A stretch of 64,000 bases of DNA from Cognatundibacterium aquatile (GTDB lineage Bacteria; Pseudomonadota; Gammaproteobacteria; Burkholderiales; Burkholderiaceae_D): the NCBI RefSeq assembly GCF_014699135.1, contig NZ_JACOFT010000001.1, positions 496,001 to 560,000 of the forward strand, given 5' to 3'. Each line of letters opens with the position of its first letter. The first letter of the stretch is position 1. Positions 18,701-29,011 of the stretch are shown one piece after another. The notes below the pieces were generated by a model. It made no database searches and was not told the origin of the DNA. It saw only the letters and a list, made by a program, of their open reading frames with translations. The position numbers were made by a program, and so were the translations under genes.

Positions 18701-19894
18701 ATTGTTGAAGGCGATGCGTTTGAACGTCTGGAACGTATGCTTGACGGTAAGATTGCCGATGGTGGCCCAGCCAAACTGGCGAAAGGCACGAAACTGACCA
18801 AAGAATATCTGGCAAGTATAGACAAATACCACTGGTTCGATATTCGTCTGGCATCGGACGAAGCAGCGAATGCTCTGGTCGCGATCAAAGATTCTATCGC
18901 TGAGAAGCGTCACCAGTTTGATCTGGCTTTCGAAGAAAAACGTACCAAACTGACGCAAGGCGATGAATTGCCGCCAGGCGTACAGAAAATGGTCAAGGTC
19001 TATCTGGCTGTTAAACGTCGTCTGCAACCAGGTGACAAAATGGCGGGTCGTCACGGTAATAAGGGTGTGGTTTCCCGTATCGTGCCTATCGAAGATATGC
19101 CATACATGGCCGACGGTACTCCTGCAGACATCGTATTGAACCCATTGGGTGTTCCTTCACGTATGAACGTGGGTCAGGTTCTGGAAGTACATCTGGGTTG
19201 GGCCGCAAAAGGTCTGGGCTTGCGTATCGGCGAAATGCTGAAGGCAAAAGCCAAGGTCGAAGAGCTGCGTGAATTCTTGAAAAAGATTTACAACGAATCC
19301 GGCAAAACAGAAGATCTGGACAGCTTCACCGATACAGAAATTCTGGAATTGACGAATAACCTGAAAAATGGTGTGCCGTTTGCAACGCCAGTGTTTGACG
19401 GTGCGGATGAAGAGGAAATTCGTCGCATGCTGGATCTGGCTTTCCCTGACCATATCGCGCAGCACCTCGGTATGACACCATCGAAAAACCAGGTTACTTT
19501 GTACGATGGCCGTACTGGTGAAGCGTTTGAACGTAAAGTCACACTGGGTTACATGCATATGTTGAAACTGCATCATCTGGTTGATGATAAAATGCATGCC
19601 CGTTCGACTGGTCCTTACTCTCTGGTGACTCAACAGCCATTGGGCGGTAAAGCACAGTTCGGTGGTCAGCGTTTCGGTGAGATGGAGGTTTGGGCTCTCG
19701 AAGCATACGGCGCGTCTTATGTCTTGCAAGAGATGTTGACCGTCAAGTCCGATGACGTGAATGGTCGTACGAAAGTGTACGAAAATCTCGTTAAGGGCGA
19801 CCACGTGATTGACGCTGGTATGCCGGAATCGTTCAACGTTCTGGTCAAAGAGATCCGCTCTCTGGGTATCGATATCGATCTCGAACGCGATTAA
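15788..19894 (+). CDS. rpoB: DNA-directed RNA polymerase subunit beta
   Basis: A 1368-residue beta subunit, full length for betaproteobacteria. It forms one side of the active-site cleft and carries the rifampicin pocket: [29 protein letters not shown] is intact and of wild-type form. Other signatures are [30 protein letters not shown] near the C-terminus and [15 protein letters not shown]. The start [15 protein letters not shown] is the conserved one; 17 residues of upstream open frame are ignored. It is co-transcribed with rpoC. Confidence 0.98.
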   Translation: MHYSFTEKKRIRKSFAKRANVHNVPFLLATQIESYQSFLQEDRTAANRKNEGLQSAFTSIFPIVSHNGFARLEFLSYVLGDPAFDVKECQLRGLTYASPLRAKVRLVILDKESPTKPVVKEMKEQEVYMGELPLMTTTGSFVVNGTERVIVSQLHRSPGVFFEHDRGKTHSSGKLLFSARIIPYRGSWLDFEFDPKDILFFRIDRRRKMPVTILLRAIGMSNEQILANFFVFDNFNLHADGAEMEFVAERLRGEVARFDIADKSGKVIVAKDKRINAKHVREIEAGGIKHISVPEDYLLGRVLAKNIIDADTGEVIANANDELTEELLARLRDARVTDIQTLYTNDLDQGAYISQTLRTDDTSDQMAARVAIYRMMRPGEPPTEDSVEALFNGLFYSEDRYDLSAVGRMKFNRRIGRDELTGAMTLSNEDVLAVIKILVELRNGRGEVDDIDHLGNRRVRCVGELAENQFRAGLVRVERAVKERLGQAEADNLMPHDLINSKPISAAIREFFGSSQLSQFMDQTNPLSEITHKRRISALGPGGLTRERAGFEVRDVHPTHYGRVCPIETPEGPNIGLINSLALYARLNEYGFLETPYRKVVDSKITNQIDYLSAIEEGRYIIAQANATIDGEGKLIDELVSAREAGETILVSPERIQYMDVATGQVVSVAASLIPFLEHDDANRALMGANMQRQAVPCLRPEKAFVGTGIERTVAVDSGTTVQALRGGKVDYIDAGRIVIRVNDAEAQAGEVGVDIYNLIKYTRSNQNTNINQRPIVKVGDVVAKGDVLADGASTDMGELALGQNMLVAFMPWNGYNFEDSILISEKVVADDRYTSIHIEELSVVARDTKLGAEEITRDISNLAENQLARLDESGIVYIGAEVTAGDTLVGKVTPKGETQLTPEEKLLRAIFGEKASDVKDTSLRVPSGMVGTVIDVQVFTREGIQRDKRAQQIIDDELKRYRLDLNDQLRIVEGDAFERLERMLDGKIADGGPAKLAKGTKLTKEYLASIDKYHWFDIRLASDEAANALVAIKDSIAEKRHQFDLAFEEKRTKLTQGDELPPGVQKMVKVYLAVKRRLQPGDKMAGRHGNKGVVSRIVPIEDMPYMADGTPADIVLNPLGVPSRMNVGQVLEVHLGWAAKGLGLRIGEMLKAKAKVEELREFLKKIYNESGKTEDLDSFTDTEILELTNNLKNGVPFATPVFDGADEEEIRRMLDLAFPDHIAQHLGMTPSKNQVTLYDGRTGEAFERKVTLGYMHMLKLHHLVDDKMHARSTGPYSLVTQQPLGGKAQFGGQRFGEMEVWALEAYGASYVLQEMLTVKSDDVNGRTKVYENLVKGDHVIDAGMPESFNVLVKEIRSLGIDIDLERD

Positions 19895-19913
19895 TTGTAA
19901 TTAAGTAGTAAAA

Positions 19914-19942
19914 CCATCGCCCGAACGAGTTTCGGGCGTTGG
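19914..19942 (+). other. hairpin in the rpoB-rpoC spacer
   Basis: CGCCCGAA-CGAGT-TTCGGGCG at 19918-19938 is a perfect 8-bp stem, extended by ACCA/TGGT across one mismatch. No T run follows, so it is more likely a stabilising or processing element in the 230-bp spacer than a terminator. The rest of the spacer shows no other gene. Confidence 0.5.
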
Positions 19943-20124
19943 TCATTCAGCTAGCCAGCAGTTTGGAAGCGAGTTCGTTCCCGGTATGAGCGGAACCAGT
20001 GTCGACAGACCTGGCTCTCCCGCTGATGCGAACAGGGTAAGGCGAAAGACCTTCTGTTGCAGCACCATTCAGCCACCAAGCGTGAATTTCAAAGTAAATT
20101 GCGCGCTTCACTGGAGTGATATAC

Positions 20125-23100
20125 ATGAAAGCCCTGCTCGATCTATTCAAGCAAGTCCAACCTAACGAACAATTCGACGCGATCAAAATTGGTCTGGCGT
20201 CTCCTGAAAAAATTCGTTCCTGGTCCTACGGCGAAGTTAAAAAGCCGGAAACCATCAACTATCGTACTTTCAAGCCTGAGCGCGACGGTTTATTCTGCGC
20301 CAAAATTTTTGGCCCTATCAAAGATTACGAATGCCTGTGCGGTAAATACAAACGTCTGAAGCACCGTGGCGTGATTTGTGAAAAGTGCGGCGTTGAAGTC
20401 ACACTGGCGAAAGTGCGTCGTGAACGCATGGGTCACATTGAGCTGGCATCGCCAACAGCGCATATCTGGTTCCTGAAATCTCTGCCATCCCGTCTGGGTA
20501 TGGTGCTCGACATGACATTGCGCGATATCGAACGCGTTTTGTATTTTGAAGCATACGTTGTGACCGATCCTGGCATGACACCGCTGAAAAAATGCCAGAT
20601 CATGTCGGAAGACGACTACGCTGCTAAATACGAAGAATACGGCGATGAATTCACCGCATTCATGGGCGCAGAAGGTATCCGTGAATTGCTGCGTTCGATT
20701 GATATCGACCGTGATGCTGAAACTTTGCGTGTAGAACTCAAAGAATCCAAATCTGAAGCCAAGATCAAGAAATATGCAAAACGTCTGAAAGTACTCGAAG
20801 CGTTCCAACGCTCCGGTATCAAACCAGACTGGATGATCATGGAAGTGTTGCCAGTGTTGCCGCCAGAGCTGCGCCCATTGGTACCGCTGGACGGTGGCCG
20901 TTTTGCGACTTCCGATCTGAATGATCTGTATCGTCGCGTGATTAACCGTAATAACCGTTTGAAGCGCCTGATGGAATTGCGCGCTCCGGAAATCATTACG
21001 CGTAATGAAAAGCGTATGTTGCAAGAAGCAGTCGATTCATTGTTAGACAATGGTCGTCGTGGTAAGGCAATGACTGGTGCGAACAAGCGTCCATTGAAAT
21101 CTCTGGCTGAGATGATCAAAGGTAAAGGCGGTCGTTTCCGTCAGAACTTGCTGGGTAAGCGCGTCGATTACTCTGGTCGTTCCGTTATCGTGGTTGGTCC
21201 GCAACTGAAATTGCATCAATGCGGTCTGCCAAAATTGATGGCCTTGGAACTGTTCAAACCATTCATTTTCAATAAACTGGAATTGATGGGTCTGGCAACA
21301 ACGATCAAGGCAGCGAAAAAACTGGTTGAAATTCAAGAACCAGTCGTCTGGGATATTCTGGAAGAAGTGATCCGCGAACATCCGATTATGCTGAACCGTG
21401 CGCCAACTTTGCACCGTTTGGGTATTCAGGCGTTTGAACCAGTGTTGATCGAAGGTAAAGCGATCCAGTTGCATCCACTCGTCTGCGCGGCTTTCAATGC
21501 CGACTTCGACGGTGACCAGATGGCGGTTCACGTGCCTTTGTCTATCGAAGCGCAGATGGAAGCCCGCACATTGATGCTGGCGTCTAACAATATTCTGTTC
21601 CCATCCAATGGCGAACCGTCTATCGTGCCTTCTCAGGATATCGTGTTGGGTCTGTACTACGCGTCTCGCGAAGCCATTAACGGCAAGGGCGAAGGCATGA
21701 TGTTCCCTGACGTTTCAGAAGCGATCCGCGCCTGGGACAATAAGGAAGTCGAGCTGGCAACACGCGTGACTGTCCGTATTACGGAATATCCGAAAGATCC
21801 GGCAACTGGTGAATTCGTTAAAACGATCAAACGTTACGAAACCACAGTTGGTCGTGCGATTTTGTCAGAAATTCTGCCAAAAGGTTTACCATTCACCGTG
21901 CTGAACCGCGCGTTGAAGAAAAAAGAAATTTCCAAACTGATCGATACATCGTTCCGTAAGTGCGGCCTGCGCGCTACCGTTGTGTTTGCCGATCAACTGA
22001 TGCAAATGGGTTTCCGCCTCGCGACACGCGCCGGTATCTCTATCTGTATCGATGACATGTTGGTACCGCCACAAAAAGTGACTTTGCTGGCAGCGGCTGA
22101 GCACGAAGTGAAACAGATCGAGCAGCAATATGCGTCCGGTCTGGTGACGGCTGGTGAGCGTTACAATAAAGTGGTCGATATCTGGGGCAAAACCGGTGAT
22201 GAAGTCGGTAAGGCCATGATGGAGCAACTGAAAGTGGAACCAGTCACACGCCGCGACGGCACAGTCGGTACGCAAGAATCGTTTAACGCGATTTATATGA
22301 TGGCCGACTCTGGTGCGCGTGGTTCTGCTGCGCAGATTCGTCAGCTGGCCGGTATGCGTGGTCTGATGGCGAAACCAGATGGCTCCATTATCGAAACACC
22401 GATTACCGCGAACTTCCGCGAAGGTCTGAACGTTCTTCAGTACTTTATTTCTACGCACGGTGCACGTAAAGGTCTGGCAGATACGGCGTTGAAAACAGCG
22501 AACTCCGGTTACCTGACACGTCGTCTGGTTGACGTGACGCAGGATCTGGTCGTGGTTGAGGACGATTGCGGTACAAGCAATGGTTCTTCGATGAAAGCGC
22601 TGGTCGAAGGTGGTGAAGTTAACGTGCCTCTGCGCGACCTGATCCTGGGCCGTGTTTCTGCTAACGATATCGTGAATCCTGAAACGCAGGAAACACTGTA
22701 CGAAGCAGGTACTTTGCTGGATGAAGTTGCGGTTGAACGTATCGAAGCACTGGGCATTGATGAAGTCAAAGTACGTACGCCACTGACTTGTGACACACGT
22801 TACGGTCTGTGCGCAATGTGTTACGGACGTGATCTGGGTCGCGGTATGATGGTGAATGCTGGTGAAGCAGTCGGTGTTATCGCTGCGCAGTCCATCGGTG
22901 AACCAGGTACACAGTTGACGATGCGTACGTTCCACATCGGTGGTGCGGCTTCCCGTGCAGCAGTGGCATCTTCCGTTGAAGCAAAATCCAACGGTACGAT
23001 TCGTTTCACAGCAACGATGCGTTATGTGACGAACGGTAAGGGTGATCAGATCGTGATTTCCCGTTCCGGTGAAGTATTGATCACTGACGACCACGGTCGT

Positions 23101-24351
23101 GAACGTGAACGCCATAAAGTACCTTACGGTGCCACGCTGATCGTGAAAGACGGTATGGTGATCAAGGCTGGTACTGCACTGGCAACATGGGATCCGCTGA
23201 CACGTCCTATCATTACCGAATACACAGGTACTGTGAAGTTCGAAAACGTCGAAGAAGGCGTAACTGTTGCGAAACAGGTTGATGAAGTGACTGGCTTGTC
23301 CACACTGGTGGCGATCGATGCGAAACGTCGTGGTAGTGCAGCAGGTAAAACACTGCGCCCACAGGTTAAGCTGTTGAACGAACAAGGTGAAGAGGTCAAG
23401 ATCTCCGGCACTGAACATGCGGTGACAATCGGCTTCCAGGTTGGCGCGCTGATTACGGTGAAAGATGGTCAGCAAGTACACGTTGGTGAAGTTCTGGCGC
23501 GTATCCCGACTGAATCACAAAAAACCCGTGATATTACCGGTGGTCTGCCACGCGTTGCTGAATTGTTCGAAGCACGTTCACCAAAAGATGCAGGTATGCT
23601 GGCTGAGGTAACTGGTACGGTTGCATTTGGTAAAGAAACCAAAGGTAAGCAACGTCTGGAAATCACCGACATGGACGGTGAGAAACACGAATTCCTGATT
23701 ACCAAAGACAAACAAGTCCTGGTGCATGATGGTCAGGTTGTGAACAAAGGTGAGATGATTGTTGACGGCCCGGCTGATCCACAAGACATCCTGCGTTTGC
23801 TGGGTATCGAAGCGTTGGCACGTTACATCGTTGATGAAGTGCAGGACGTGTACCGCTTACAAGGCGTTAAGATCAATGACAAGCACATTGAAGTGATCGT
23901 GCGTCAGATGTTGCGTCGTGTGGTTGTGGTGAATCCAGGTGATGCGAACTACATCGTCGGTGAACAAGTTGAACGTTCTGACCTGTTAGGTGAAAACGAT
24001 CGCGTGGTCGCTGCTGGCGGTATTCCTGCAACGTATGAAAATATCTTGCTGGGTATTACCAAAGCGTCTCTGTCGACTGATTCCTTCATCTCGGCAGCGT
24101 CCTTCCAGGAAACAACCCGCGTTCTGACAGAAGCAGCGATCATGGGCAAGAAAGATACCCTGCGCGGCCTGAAAGAAAACGTCATCGTGGGTCGCCTGAT
24201 TCCTGCTGGTACCGGTCTGGCATTCCACCGCGCCCGCAAGTTGAAAGAAACCTGGGAAGCGGATGAACGTCACGCGTTGCTGGAAGCAGAAAAAGCAGTC
24301 TTCGCTCCTGCTCCAGAAGCAACAACTGATGTGCATGAAGGCGACGCGTAA
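20125..24351 (+). CDS. rpoC: DNA-directed RNA polymerase subunit beta'
   Basis: A 1408-residue beta' subunit. The catalytic Mg-binding motif [12 protein letters not shown] is present, as are the N-terminal zinc-ribbon cysteines ([23 protein letters not shown]) and the second zinc site ([15 protein letters not shown]). The start [12 protein letters not shown] at 20125 follows GGAG with good spacing; a GTG three codons upstream overlaps that site. It is the last gene of the ribosomal protein-RNA polymerase operon and is followed by a strong terminator. Confidence 0.98.
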   Translation: MKALLDLFKQVQPNEQFDAIKIGLASPEKIRSWSYGEVKKPETINYRTFKPERDGLFCAKIFGPIKDYECLCGKYKRLKHRGVICEKCGVEVTLAKVRRERMGHIELASPTAHIWFLKSLPSRLGMVLDMTLRDIERVLYFEAYVVTDPGMTPLKKCQIMSEDDYAAKYEEYGDEFTAFMGAEGIRELLRSIDIDRDAETLRVELKESKSEAKIKKYAKRLKVLEAFQRSGIKPDWMIMEVLPVLPPELRPLVPLDGGRFATSDLNDLYRRVINRNNRLKRLMELRAPEIITRNEKRMLQEAVDSLLDNGRRGKAMTGANKRPLKSLAEMIKGKGGRFRQNLLGKRVDYSGRSVIVVGPQLKLHQCGLPKLMALELFKPFIFNKLELMGLATTIKAAKKLVEIQEPVVWDILEEVIREHPIMLNRAPTLHRLGIQAFEPVLIEGKAIQLHPLVCAAFNADFDGDQMAVHVPLSIEAQMEARTLMLASNNILFPSNGEPSIVPSQDIVLGLYYASREAINGKGEGMMFPDVSEAIRAWDNKEVELATRVTVRITEYPKDPATGEFVKTIKRYETTVGRAILSEILPKGLPFTVLNRALKKKEISKLIDTSFRKCGLRATVVFADQLMQMGFRLATRAGISICIDDMLVPPQKVTLLAAAEHEVKQIEQQYASGLVTAGERYNKVVDIWGKTGDEVGKAMMEQLKVEPVTRRDGTVGTQESFNAIYMMADSGARGSAAQIRQLAGMRGLMAKPDGSIIETPITANFREGLNVLQYFISTHGARKGLADTALKTANSGYLTRRLVDVTQDLVVVEDDCGTSNGSSMKALVEGGEVNVPLRDLILGRVSANDIVNPETQETLYEAGTLLDEVAVERIEALGIDEVKVRTPLTCDTRYGLCAMCYGRDLGRGMMVNAGEAVGVIAAQSIGEPGTQLTMRTFHIGGAASRAAVASSVEAKSNGTIRFTATMRYVTNGKGDQIVISRSGEVLITDDHGRERERHKVPYGATLIVKDGMVIKAGTALATWDPLTRPIITEYTGTVKFENVEEGVTVAKQVDEVTGLSTLVAIDAKRRGSAAGKTLRPQVKLLNEQGEEVKISGTEHAVTIGFQVGALITVKDGQQVHVGEVLARIPTESQKTRDITGGLPRVAELFEARSPKDAGMLAEVTGTVAFGKETKGKQRLEITDMDGEKHEFLITKDKQVLVHDGQVVNKGEMIVDGPADPQDILRLLGIEALARYIVDEVQDVYRLQGVKINDKHIEVIVRQMLRRVVVVNPGDANYIVGEQVERSDLLGENDRVVAAGGIPATYENILLGITKASLSTDSFISAASFQETTRVLTEAAIMGKKDTLRGLKENVIVGRLIPAGTGLAFHRARKLKETWEADERHALLEAEKAVFAPAPEATTDVHEGDA

Positions 24352-24367
24352 GCGTAGCTGAAAGAAT

Positions 24368-24407
24368 AAAAACGGCACCGAAGCTTAGTCTCCGGTGCCG
24401 TTTTTTT
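24368..24407 (+). terminator. intrinsic terminator after rpoC
   Basis: AAACGGCACCG and CGGTGCCGTTT form an 11-pair stem around a 12-base loop, followed by seven T residues. It is a classical Rho-independent terminator ending the rpoBC transcript 17 bases after the stop codon. Confidence 0.95.
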
Positions 24408-24738
24408 ATAGAGATAGGACTGTCGCAAAACTGCCCCAGCGGCGTTATGGCTCCTCGCCGTACTACTCGTACTGCCTTCGTCGCCATGGTGTAGCCAGGG
24501 TTTCAGGCAACATGTTGCCTGCTGGCGAAACAGACATCGCTTACCAGCGATGTTTCCCAAAGCAGAAAAAAGCTTTTTAGCCTTGCCGGGGCAAATTGCG
24601 TCAGCCCTAAGAGAATGAGATTCAGCGTAGCCCATCGCAGTGTTGTCAGTTGCTGTTACCCCTAACCGTACTGCACCAGAGGCTGACGTCTGAAGCAAGG
24701 TTCATAAAAATTTAAATTTTCACGACGAATACAGACTC
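24408..24738. repeat. palindrome-rich intergenic island after rpoC
   Basis: No supportable gene lies here. It holds a dense series of palindromes: CAGGCAACATGTTGCCTG at 24504-24521 (a perfect 18-bp palindrome), ACATCGC-TTACCA-GCGATGT at 24534-24553, AAAAAGCTTTTT at 24567-24578 and TTGCC/GGCAA at 24583-24594. GTAC repeats (GTACTACTCGTAC) lie at about 24460-24473. Short open frames cross it on the minus strand without recognisable homology. It looks like an interspersed element or its remains rather than a regulatory leader of birA. Confidence 0.5.
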
Positions 24739-25581
24739 ATGCCAGATCAATGCCTGACCACAACGCCTGCAAGCAGCCGTACTGATGATATTCAGCTCAA
24801 TATCACTGCGGAGAAGATCCTCGTGTTGCGTGACGCGTTTGGTATGTTGGCAGATGTTGAAGTTGTCGCGGAAACCGGCTCGACGAATGCTGATCTGCTG
24901 TCCCGATTGGGCGAATTGAATAAGCCGCTGTTGCGCGTTGCCTTGCATCAGACTGCCGGCCGCGGGCGCGCAGGTCGCAGCTGGCAATCGGTGCCGGGTG
25001 GCATGCTGATGTTTTCGCTTGCCTGGCCATTGAGCCGGGAGACACACGCACTGATGGGATTGCCGTTGGCGGTTGGCGTTGCTATTGCAGACGTATTACA
25101 GGCACTCGATTTACCAGTGCAACTGAAGTGGCCGAATGATATTTTACGCGACGGAAAAAAGCTGGCAGGTATACTGATCGAAAGTGCCGCCCAAAAAAAT
25201 GGCGGCACCTGGATTGTGGCTGGTATCGGCCTGAATCTGCAGTTGCCCGAGGCATTTGAAGCCAGCCTGGGGCGTGCAGTTGCAGATGCGCCGTGGCTGG
25301 CACGGATGGATAGAAATGCTTTGCTTGCGCATTTGCTGAACGCCCTCGCAAAAGCTTTCGAGCAGTTCGATCAGCACGGTTTTTCTGCGTTTCAGGCGCG
25401 TTGGAATGCGCTGCATGCCTACGCGAATCAGGAGGTGCAGATCATTGACCACGGCCAGATACTGCAGCGTGGTATCGCCACCGGGGTCGATGTCAGCGGC
25501 CGTCTGCTGCTGCAAACTGCCAATGGGCAAATACCCGTACTCGCAGGCGATGTCTCGTTGAGACCAGTCGATACTGTTTGA
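24739..25581 (+). CDS. birA: biotin--[acetyl-CoA carboxylase] ligase BirA
   Basis: A 280-residue biotin protein ligase, which makes biotinyl-AMP and attaches biotin to the carboxyl carrier protein of acetyl-CoA carboxylase. The catalytic GRGRAGRSW loop (about residues 74-82), the GSTN motif, KWPNDIL and the C-terminal cap domain (GIATGVDVSGRLLL) are visible. The N-terminal 40 residues do not contain the winged-helix repressor domain of E. coli BirA, so it is a ligase without the DNA-binding part. coaX follows 43 bp downstream, the usual order in betaproteobacteria. Confidence 0.92.
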   Translation: MPDQCLTTTPASSRTDDIQLNITAEKILVLRDAFGMLADVEVVAETGSTNADLLSRLGELNKPLLRVALHQTAGRGRAGRSWQSVPGGMLMFSLAWPLSRETHALMGLPLAVGVAIADVLQALDLPVQLKWPNDILRDGKKLAGILIESAAQKNGGTWIVAGIGLNLQLPEAFEASLGRAVADAPWLARMDRNALLAHLLNALAKAFEQFDQHGFSAFQARWNALHAYANQEVQIIDHGQILQRGIATGVDVSGRLLLQTANGQIPVLAGDVSLRPVDTV

Positions 25582-25623
25582 GATACCCCCTGAGATTGCA
25601 CAAACAATGAAAGAAGAATAGAC

Positions 25624-26394
25624 ATGCTATTACTGATTGATGCCGGTAATACCCGCATCAAATGGGGCATCCCCCAGTTAGCGACAGCGTTGACTAACAC
25701 GTTACCAGACTGGCTGGCCATGGATTCTGTTGCCCATACAGAGATTGCCACCCTGGCGGAGCGCTGGCATCAATATCCTGTCACCAGAGTGCTGGTGTCG
25801 AATGTCGCGGGTGAGGGTGTGAAAGCGCAGCTCAACGATATACTGGTGCGTATTTTCCCCGCGCTGCAACCATATTGGCTGGCGTCGCAAGCGGAGTTGG
25901 CCGGTCTGCAAAACCATTATCGTCATCCGCAGCAATTGGGTTGTGATCGTTTTATCTCTGCGATTGCGGCGCATTATCTGTATCCGCAACAGAATCTGAT
26001 TGTGGCAACCTGCGGTACTGCGACGACGGTCGATGCGGTCAGTGTGGATGGTGTGTTCACTGGCGGTATGATTTTGCCGGGCTTGAAACTGATGGCGGAA
26101 TCGCTGGCTCGCAATACAGCACAATTGCCGCAGGTTGCAGAAAGCATCAGGGTCCATCAACCATTTGCCGATAACACTGATCAGGCGATCGTCAGCGGTT
26201 GTATACATGCGCAGACTGGTGCGATCACACTGGCTTATCAAGCCTTCGCCGAGGAACAGAAAACAGCGGTGACGTGTCTGATCTCCGGCGGTGCCGCGCC
26301 TTATCTGTTGCCCCATCTGGATTTTGATTGCCAGCATATCCCCAATCTTGTCTTGACTGGACTGTATGTCGTGGCACAATCAAGCCCGAGCTGA
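25624..26394 (+). CDS. coaX: type III pantothenate kinase CoaX
   Basis: A 256-residue type III pantothenate kinase, first enzyme of coenzyme A synthesis. The phosphate-binding motif LLIDAGNTRIKWG opens the protein. QLGCDRFISAIAAHYLYP, CGTATTVDAV and GGMILPGLKLMAESLARNTAQLP carry the family's catalytic and dimer residues. It lies between birA and a SPOR-domain gene on the same strand, probably one operon. Confidence 0.93.
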   Translation: MLLLIDAGNTRIKWGIPQLATALTNTLPDWLAMDSVAHTEIATLAERWHQYPVTRVLVSNVAGEGVKAQLNDILVRIFPALQPYWLASQAELAGLQNHYRHPQQLGCDRFISAIAAHYLYPQQNLIVATCGTATTVDAVSVDGVFTGGMILPGLKLMAESLARNTAQLPQVAESIRVHQPFADNTDQAIVSGCIHAQTGAITLAYQAFAEEQKTAVTCLISGGAAPYLLPHLDFDCQHIPNLVLTGLYVVAQSSPS

Positions 26395-26412
26395 ATTCAC
26401 CTACTTATCATC

Positions 26413-27093
26413 ATGCTGCGATTTTTTTTCTGGAGTTTATTGGTCTTGAACGCATTTGCGCTGGCGTTCAATCTTGGCTGGCTGGGACATTGGTCATTGG
26501 AGACGCATGAGCCGGAACGCCTGAAAAAACAGCATCATGTCGATGAACTGGTACAGATTTCCGCCAGCGCAGCGATGACCGCGGCAGAGCCCGTGCCGGA
26601 AAAAAAAGCTGAAATCATCGCTTGTCTGGAAATCGGGAATTTTCCTCAGGCCGAGGCACCGAAGATAGAAGAGAAGTTAAAGACGCTGGCTTTGGGTGAT
26701 AGACAGTCAAGGCTGAATGTCAGCGATATCGGCACCCACATGGTGTACATCCCGTCTCAGGGCAGCAAAGATGGTGCGGATAAGAAAGTAGGTGAATTGC
26801 GCCGTATCGGCATTACTGATTTCTTCGTGATACAGGAACAAGGCACCTTACATTGGGGAATTTCACTCGGCATTTTCAAGACTGAAGAAGCGGCGAAATT
26901 GCATCTGGCCAATCTGAATAATAAAGGGGTACGCACCGCCCGCATCATGCCGCGTACAGTGACCACCTCCAAATTTGCCTATCAGCTACGGGCGCTGAAT
27001 GGGGATGAAAAGACGAAGTTTGATGCGATCAAGGCACAATTCCCTGCACAGGAAACCCGCAATTGCCAGAATACGGCCTATAGCAAAAGCTGA
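26413..27093 (+). CDS. membrane-anchored SPOR-domain protein
   Basis: A 226-residue protein with one N-terminal membrane segment (about residues 3-24) and a periplasmic remainder. The segment HMVYIPSQGSKDGADKKVGELRRIGITDFFVIQ to SLGIFKTEEAAKLHLANLNNKGV resembles a SPOR domain, which binds denuded glycan strands at the division septum. The middle region is low in conservation. It follows coaX by 18 bases and precedes an intrinsic terminator, so it ends the birA-coaX operon. The exact role is unknown. Confidence 0.75.
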   Translation: MLRFFFWSLLVLNAFALAFNLGWLGHWSLETHEPERLKKQHHVDELVQISASAAMTAAEPVPEKKAEIIACLEIGNFPQAEAPKIEEKLKTLALGDRQSRLNVSDIGTHMVYIPSQGSKDGADKKVGELRRIGITDFFVIQEQGTLHWGISLGIFKTEEAAKLHLANLNNKGVRTARIMPRTVTTSKFAYQLRALNGDEKTKFDAIKAQFPAQETRNCQNTAYSKS

Positions 27094-27134
27094 TCTTCAT
27101 TCGCATTTTGAACAGTGGTTTTTATGATCTGATG

Positions 27135-27158
27135 AAGCGCCCGCCGTGGCGCTTTTTT
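27135..27158 (+). terminator. intrinsic terminator after the SPOR gene
   Basis: AAGCGCC-CGCCGT-GGCGCTT followed by a T run (TTTTTT in all) is a 7-bp stem with a hexanucleotide loop, 42 bases after the stop codon. It ends the birA-coaX-SPOR transcript. Confidence 0.85.
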
Positions 27159-27234
27159 ATCACCTTTTGTCCCCGAGACGCAAAGCTAAGTAGTATTTGC
27201 TCTTTATCCTTTTCTGATTAAAATCTCACCACCT

Positions 27235-27253
27235 ATTCTCATAATATGAGAAT
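27235..27253. promoter_or_regulatory. perfect 19-bp palindrome, probable IclR operator
   Basis: ATTCTCATA-A-TATGAGAAT has perfect 9-bp arms around one central base. It lies 52 bases before the IclR-family gene. IclR proteins bind palindromes of this size, and autoregulation is common in the family, so this is the likely operator. Binding is inferred. Confidence 0.65.
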
Positions 27254-27305
27254 GCAGACTTGATATTCCGGAGTCTGCTGTTAGCATGGCATAGCTTCTT
27301 TTGAA

Positions 27306-28115
27306 ATGTCAGCGATGATCAACTTTTTTCCTTCTGCACCTGTACATGATGTCCGGTTCGATGTGCCATCCGGTGAGCGGGTGTTGCAGGTTCTGGCTTG
27401 CGTCGCGCGCGCAGGGCAGGCACTCAGCGCCAGAGAATTGGCTGCACAAACCGGAATACCGCTGAGCAGCTTGTACCGGCAAATTGCCATGCTCAAAAAG
27501 TGGGGACTGTTGCAGGAACATGTGCACAACGGGCAGGTAGCCCAGAGCGGATTATATGAGCCTGGGCCAATGGCGGTACAGCTTGCGTGGGGCTTCGATC
27601 ATCATTCCCATCTGATGCAGCAAGCGCGCGAAGAAATGCAGCAATTACTGGAGCGATCCGGCGAAAGCGTAGGCTTATTAATTTACTTGCATGGGCAGGT
27701 AATTTGTCTCGATATGCTGGAAAGTCCGCAGGCTTTACGCTGTTCGTTCACGCGTGGCAGCACAGGGCCGACGGCGCGCGGCGCATCGGCCAAAGCCTTA
27801 TTGGCCAGCTTGCCGCCCGCCGTGTTGGATGCCCAACTGGCGACTCAGCAATTAGATGATGCACGCGTCGCTAAGCTGAAACAACAACTGCAAGAGATCG
27901 CCCGGCAAGGATATGCGGTCAGTCAGGATGAAGTCGACATCGGCGTCTGGGGCGTCAGCGTGCCGGTGATGTCAGGCACGACGAAGGCCGAGGCGACCCT
28001 GTCACTGATGGCGCCGACCAGCCGCGCCCTGCCGCGTAGCGATGAATTGATACGGCTGACGCAGGCGGCTGCGGCCAAGATCAGTCAGCGTCTGCGTATC
28101 GAAAGCCGTATCTGA
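27306..28115 (+). CDS. IclR family transcriptional regulator
   Basis: A 269-residue regulator with an N-terminal winged helix-turn-helix (LSARELAAQTGIPLSSLYRQIAMLKKWGLL, about residues 40-70) and the C-terminal GAF-like effector domain of the IclR family (YLHGQVICLDMLES, TARGASAKALLASLP, ISVPVMSG-like VSVPVMSG). It lies directly before hutG and hutF on the same strand, so control of histidine catabolism by a pathway intermediate is plausible. The classical hut regulator HutC belongs to another family (GntR), so this may be a local substitute. Confidence 0.85.
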   Translation: MSAMINFFPSAPVHDVRFDVPSGERVLQVLACVARAGQALSARELAAQTGIPLSSLYRQIAMLKKWGLLQEHVHNGQVAQSGLYEPGPMAVQLAWGFDHHSHLMQQAREEMQQLLERSGESVGLLIYLHGQVICLDMLESPQALRCSFTRGSTGPTARGASAKALLASLPPAVLDAQLATQQLDDARVAKLKQQLQEIARQGYAVSQDEVDIGVWGVSVPVMSGTTKAEATLSLMAPTSRALPRSDELIRLTQAAAAKISQRLRIESRI

Positions 28116-28195
28116 ATCTGAACAAACTATATCGACAGTGCCGTTACCATCGCTAACATTACCTCTATCGTCTTAGCCATTTTTGAAAGCGTCCC

Positions 28196-29011
28196 ATGTA
28201 TCCCGCATTCCATTTTCAACCAGGCAGCACGCCTTTACTGATTTCCATGCCGCATGTCGGAACAACGATACCAGCCGAAGTCGCCGCGCAGATGCTGCCA
28301 GTGGCGCAAGAGAAAGCGGATACCGACTGGCATTTAGCTTTGCTTTACAACATGGCGCAGGAGCTGGGCGCATCAACGCTGATAGCGGAGCATTCGCGCT
28401 ATGTGATTGATCTGAATCGTGCGCCGGATAATGCGAATCTGTATCCGGGGCAGGATACGACAGGCCTGTGTCCCGTCGATACGTTTGCCAAACAGCCTTT
28501 GTATCTGCCGGATCAGCTACCGACGGACGCTGAAATTCAGCGACGCATCCAAACGTACTGGCAACCATATCACCAGCAATTGCAAGCAGAACTTGCCCGC
28601 TTGCAGCGTCAGCATCGCAGAGTGGTGTTGTGGGATGCCCACTCCATTCCATCGGTCGTGCCGCGCTTTTTTGATGGCAGATTACCTGATCTGAATTTTG
28701 GTACCGCCGATCAGAAATCCTGCGCCCCCGCATTACAGCAAAGGCTGGCGGCCTGCTTGCAATATTCCGCTGATGCGCAGCGCTATAGCCATGTATTCAA
28801 TGGTCGATTTAAGGGCGGTTATATCACGCGCCAGTACGGACAACCCGCACAGCACATTCACGCAGTGCAATTGGAAATGAGCCAGCGCATGTATATGAAC
28901 GAAGCCGCGCCGTATGCGTATCGCCCCGATCTGGCACAGCAGGTGCAGGGTCTGTTGCGGCAATTGCTGCAGCAGTGCATAGACTGGGCGAATGAAACGG
29001 AGGCGGCATGA
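28196..29011 (+). CDS. hutG: N-formylglutamate deformylase HutG
   Basis: A 271-residue N-formylglutamate amidohydrolase, which makes glutamate and formate in the last step of the five-step histidine degradation pathway. Visible features are LLISMPHVGTTIP, the zinc-site region EHSRYVIDLNRAPD, the WDAHSIPS motif, and NGRFKGGYITRQYGQP with the following QLEMSQRMYM. Its stop overlaps the start of hutF (ATGA), giving translational coupling. Other hut genes (hutH, hutU, hutI) are not in the window. Confidence 0.94.
   Translation: MYPAFHFQPGSTPLLISMPHVGTTIPAEVAAQMLPVAQEKADTDWHLALLYNMAQELGASTLIAEHSRYVIDLNRAPDNANLYPGQDTTGLCPVDTFAKQPLYLPDQLPTDAEIQRRIQTYWQPYHQQLQAELARLQRQHRRVVLWDAHSIPSVVPRFFDGRLPDLNFGTADQKSCAPALQQRLAACLQYSADAQRYSHVFNGRFKGGYITRQYGQPAQHIHAVQLEMSQRMYMNEAAPYAYRPDLAQQVQGLLRQLLQQCIDWANETEAA

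Noticed and set aside
21886-23481. 531-codon open frame on the minus strand inside rpoC
   Set aside because: It lies entirely antisense to a highly conserved gene and is rich in His, Cys and Thr, a composition typical of a reversed high-bias coding region. No domain is recognisable.
24270-24698. 142-codon minus-strand frame across the palindromic island
   Set aside because: Overlaps the end of rpoC and the terminator; low-complexity protein with no homology that I can support.
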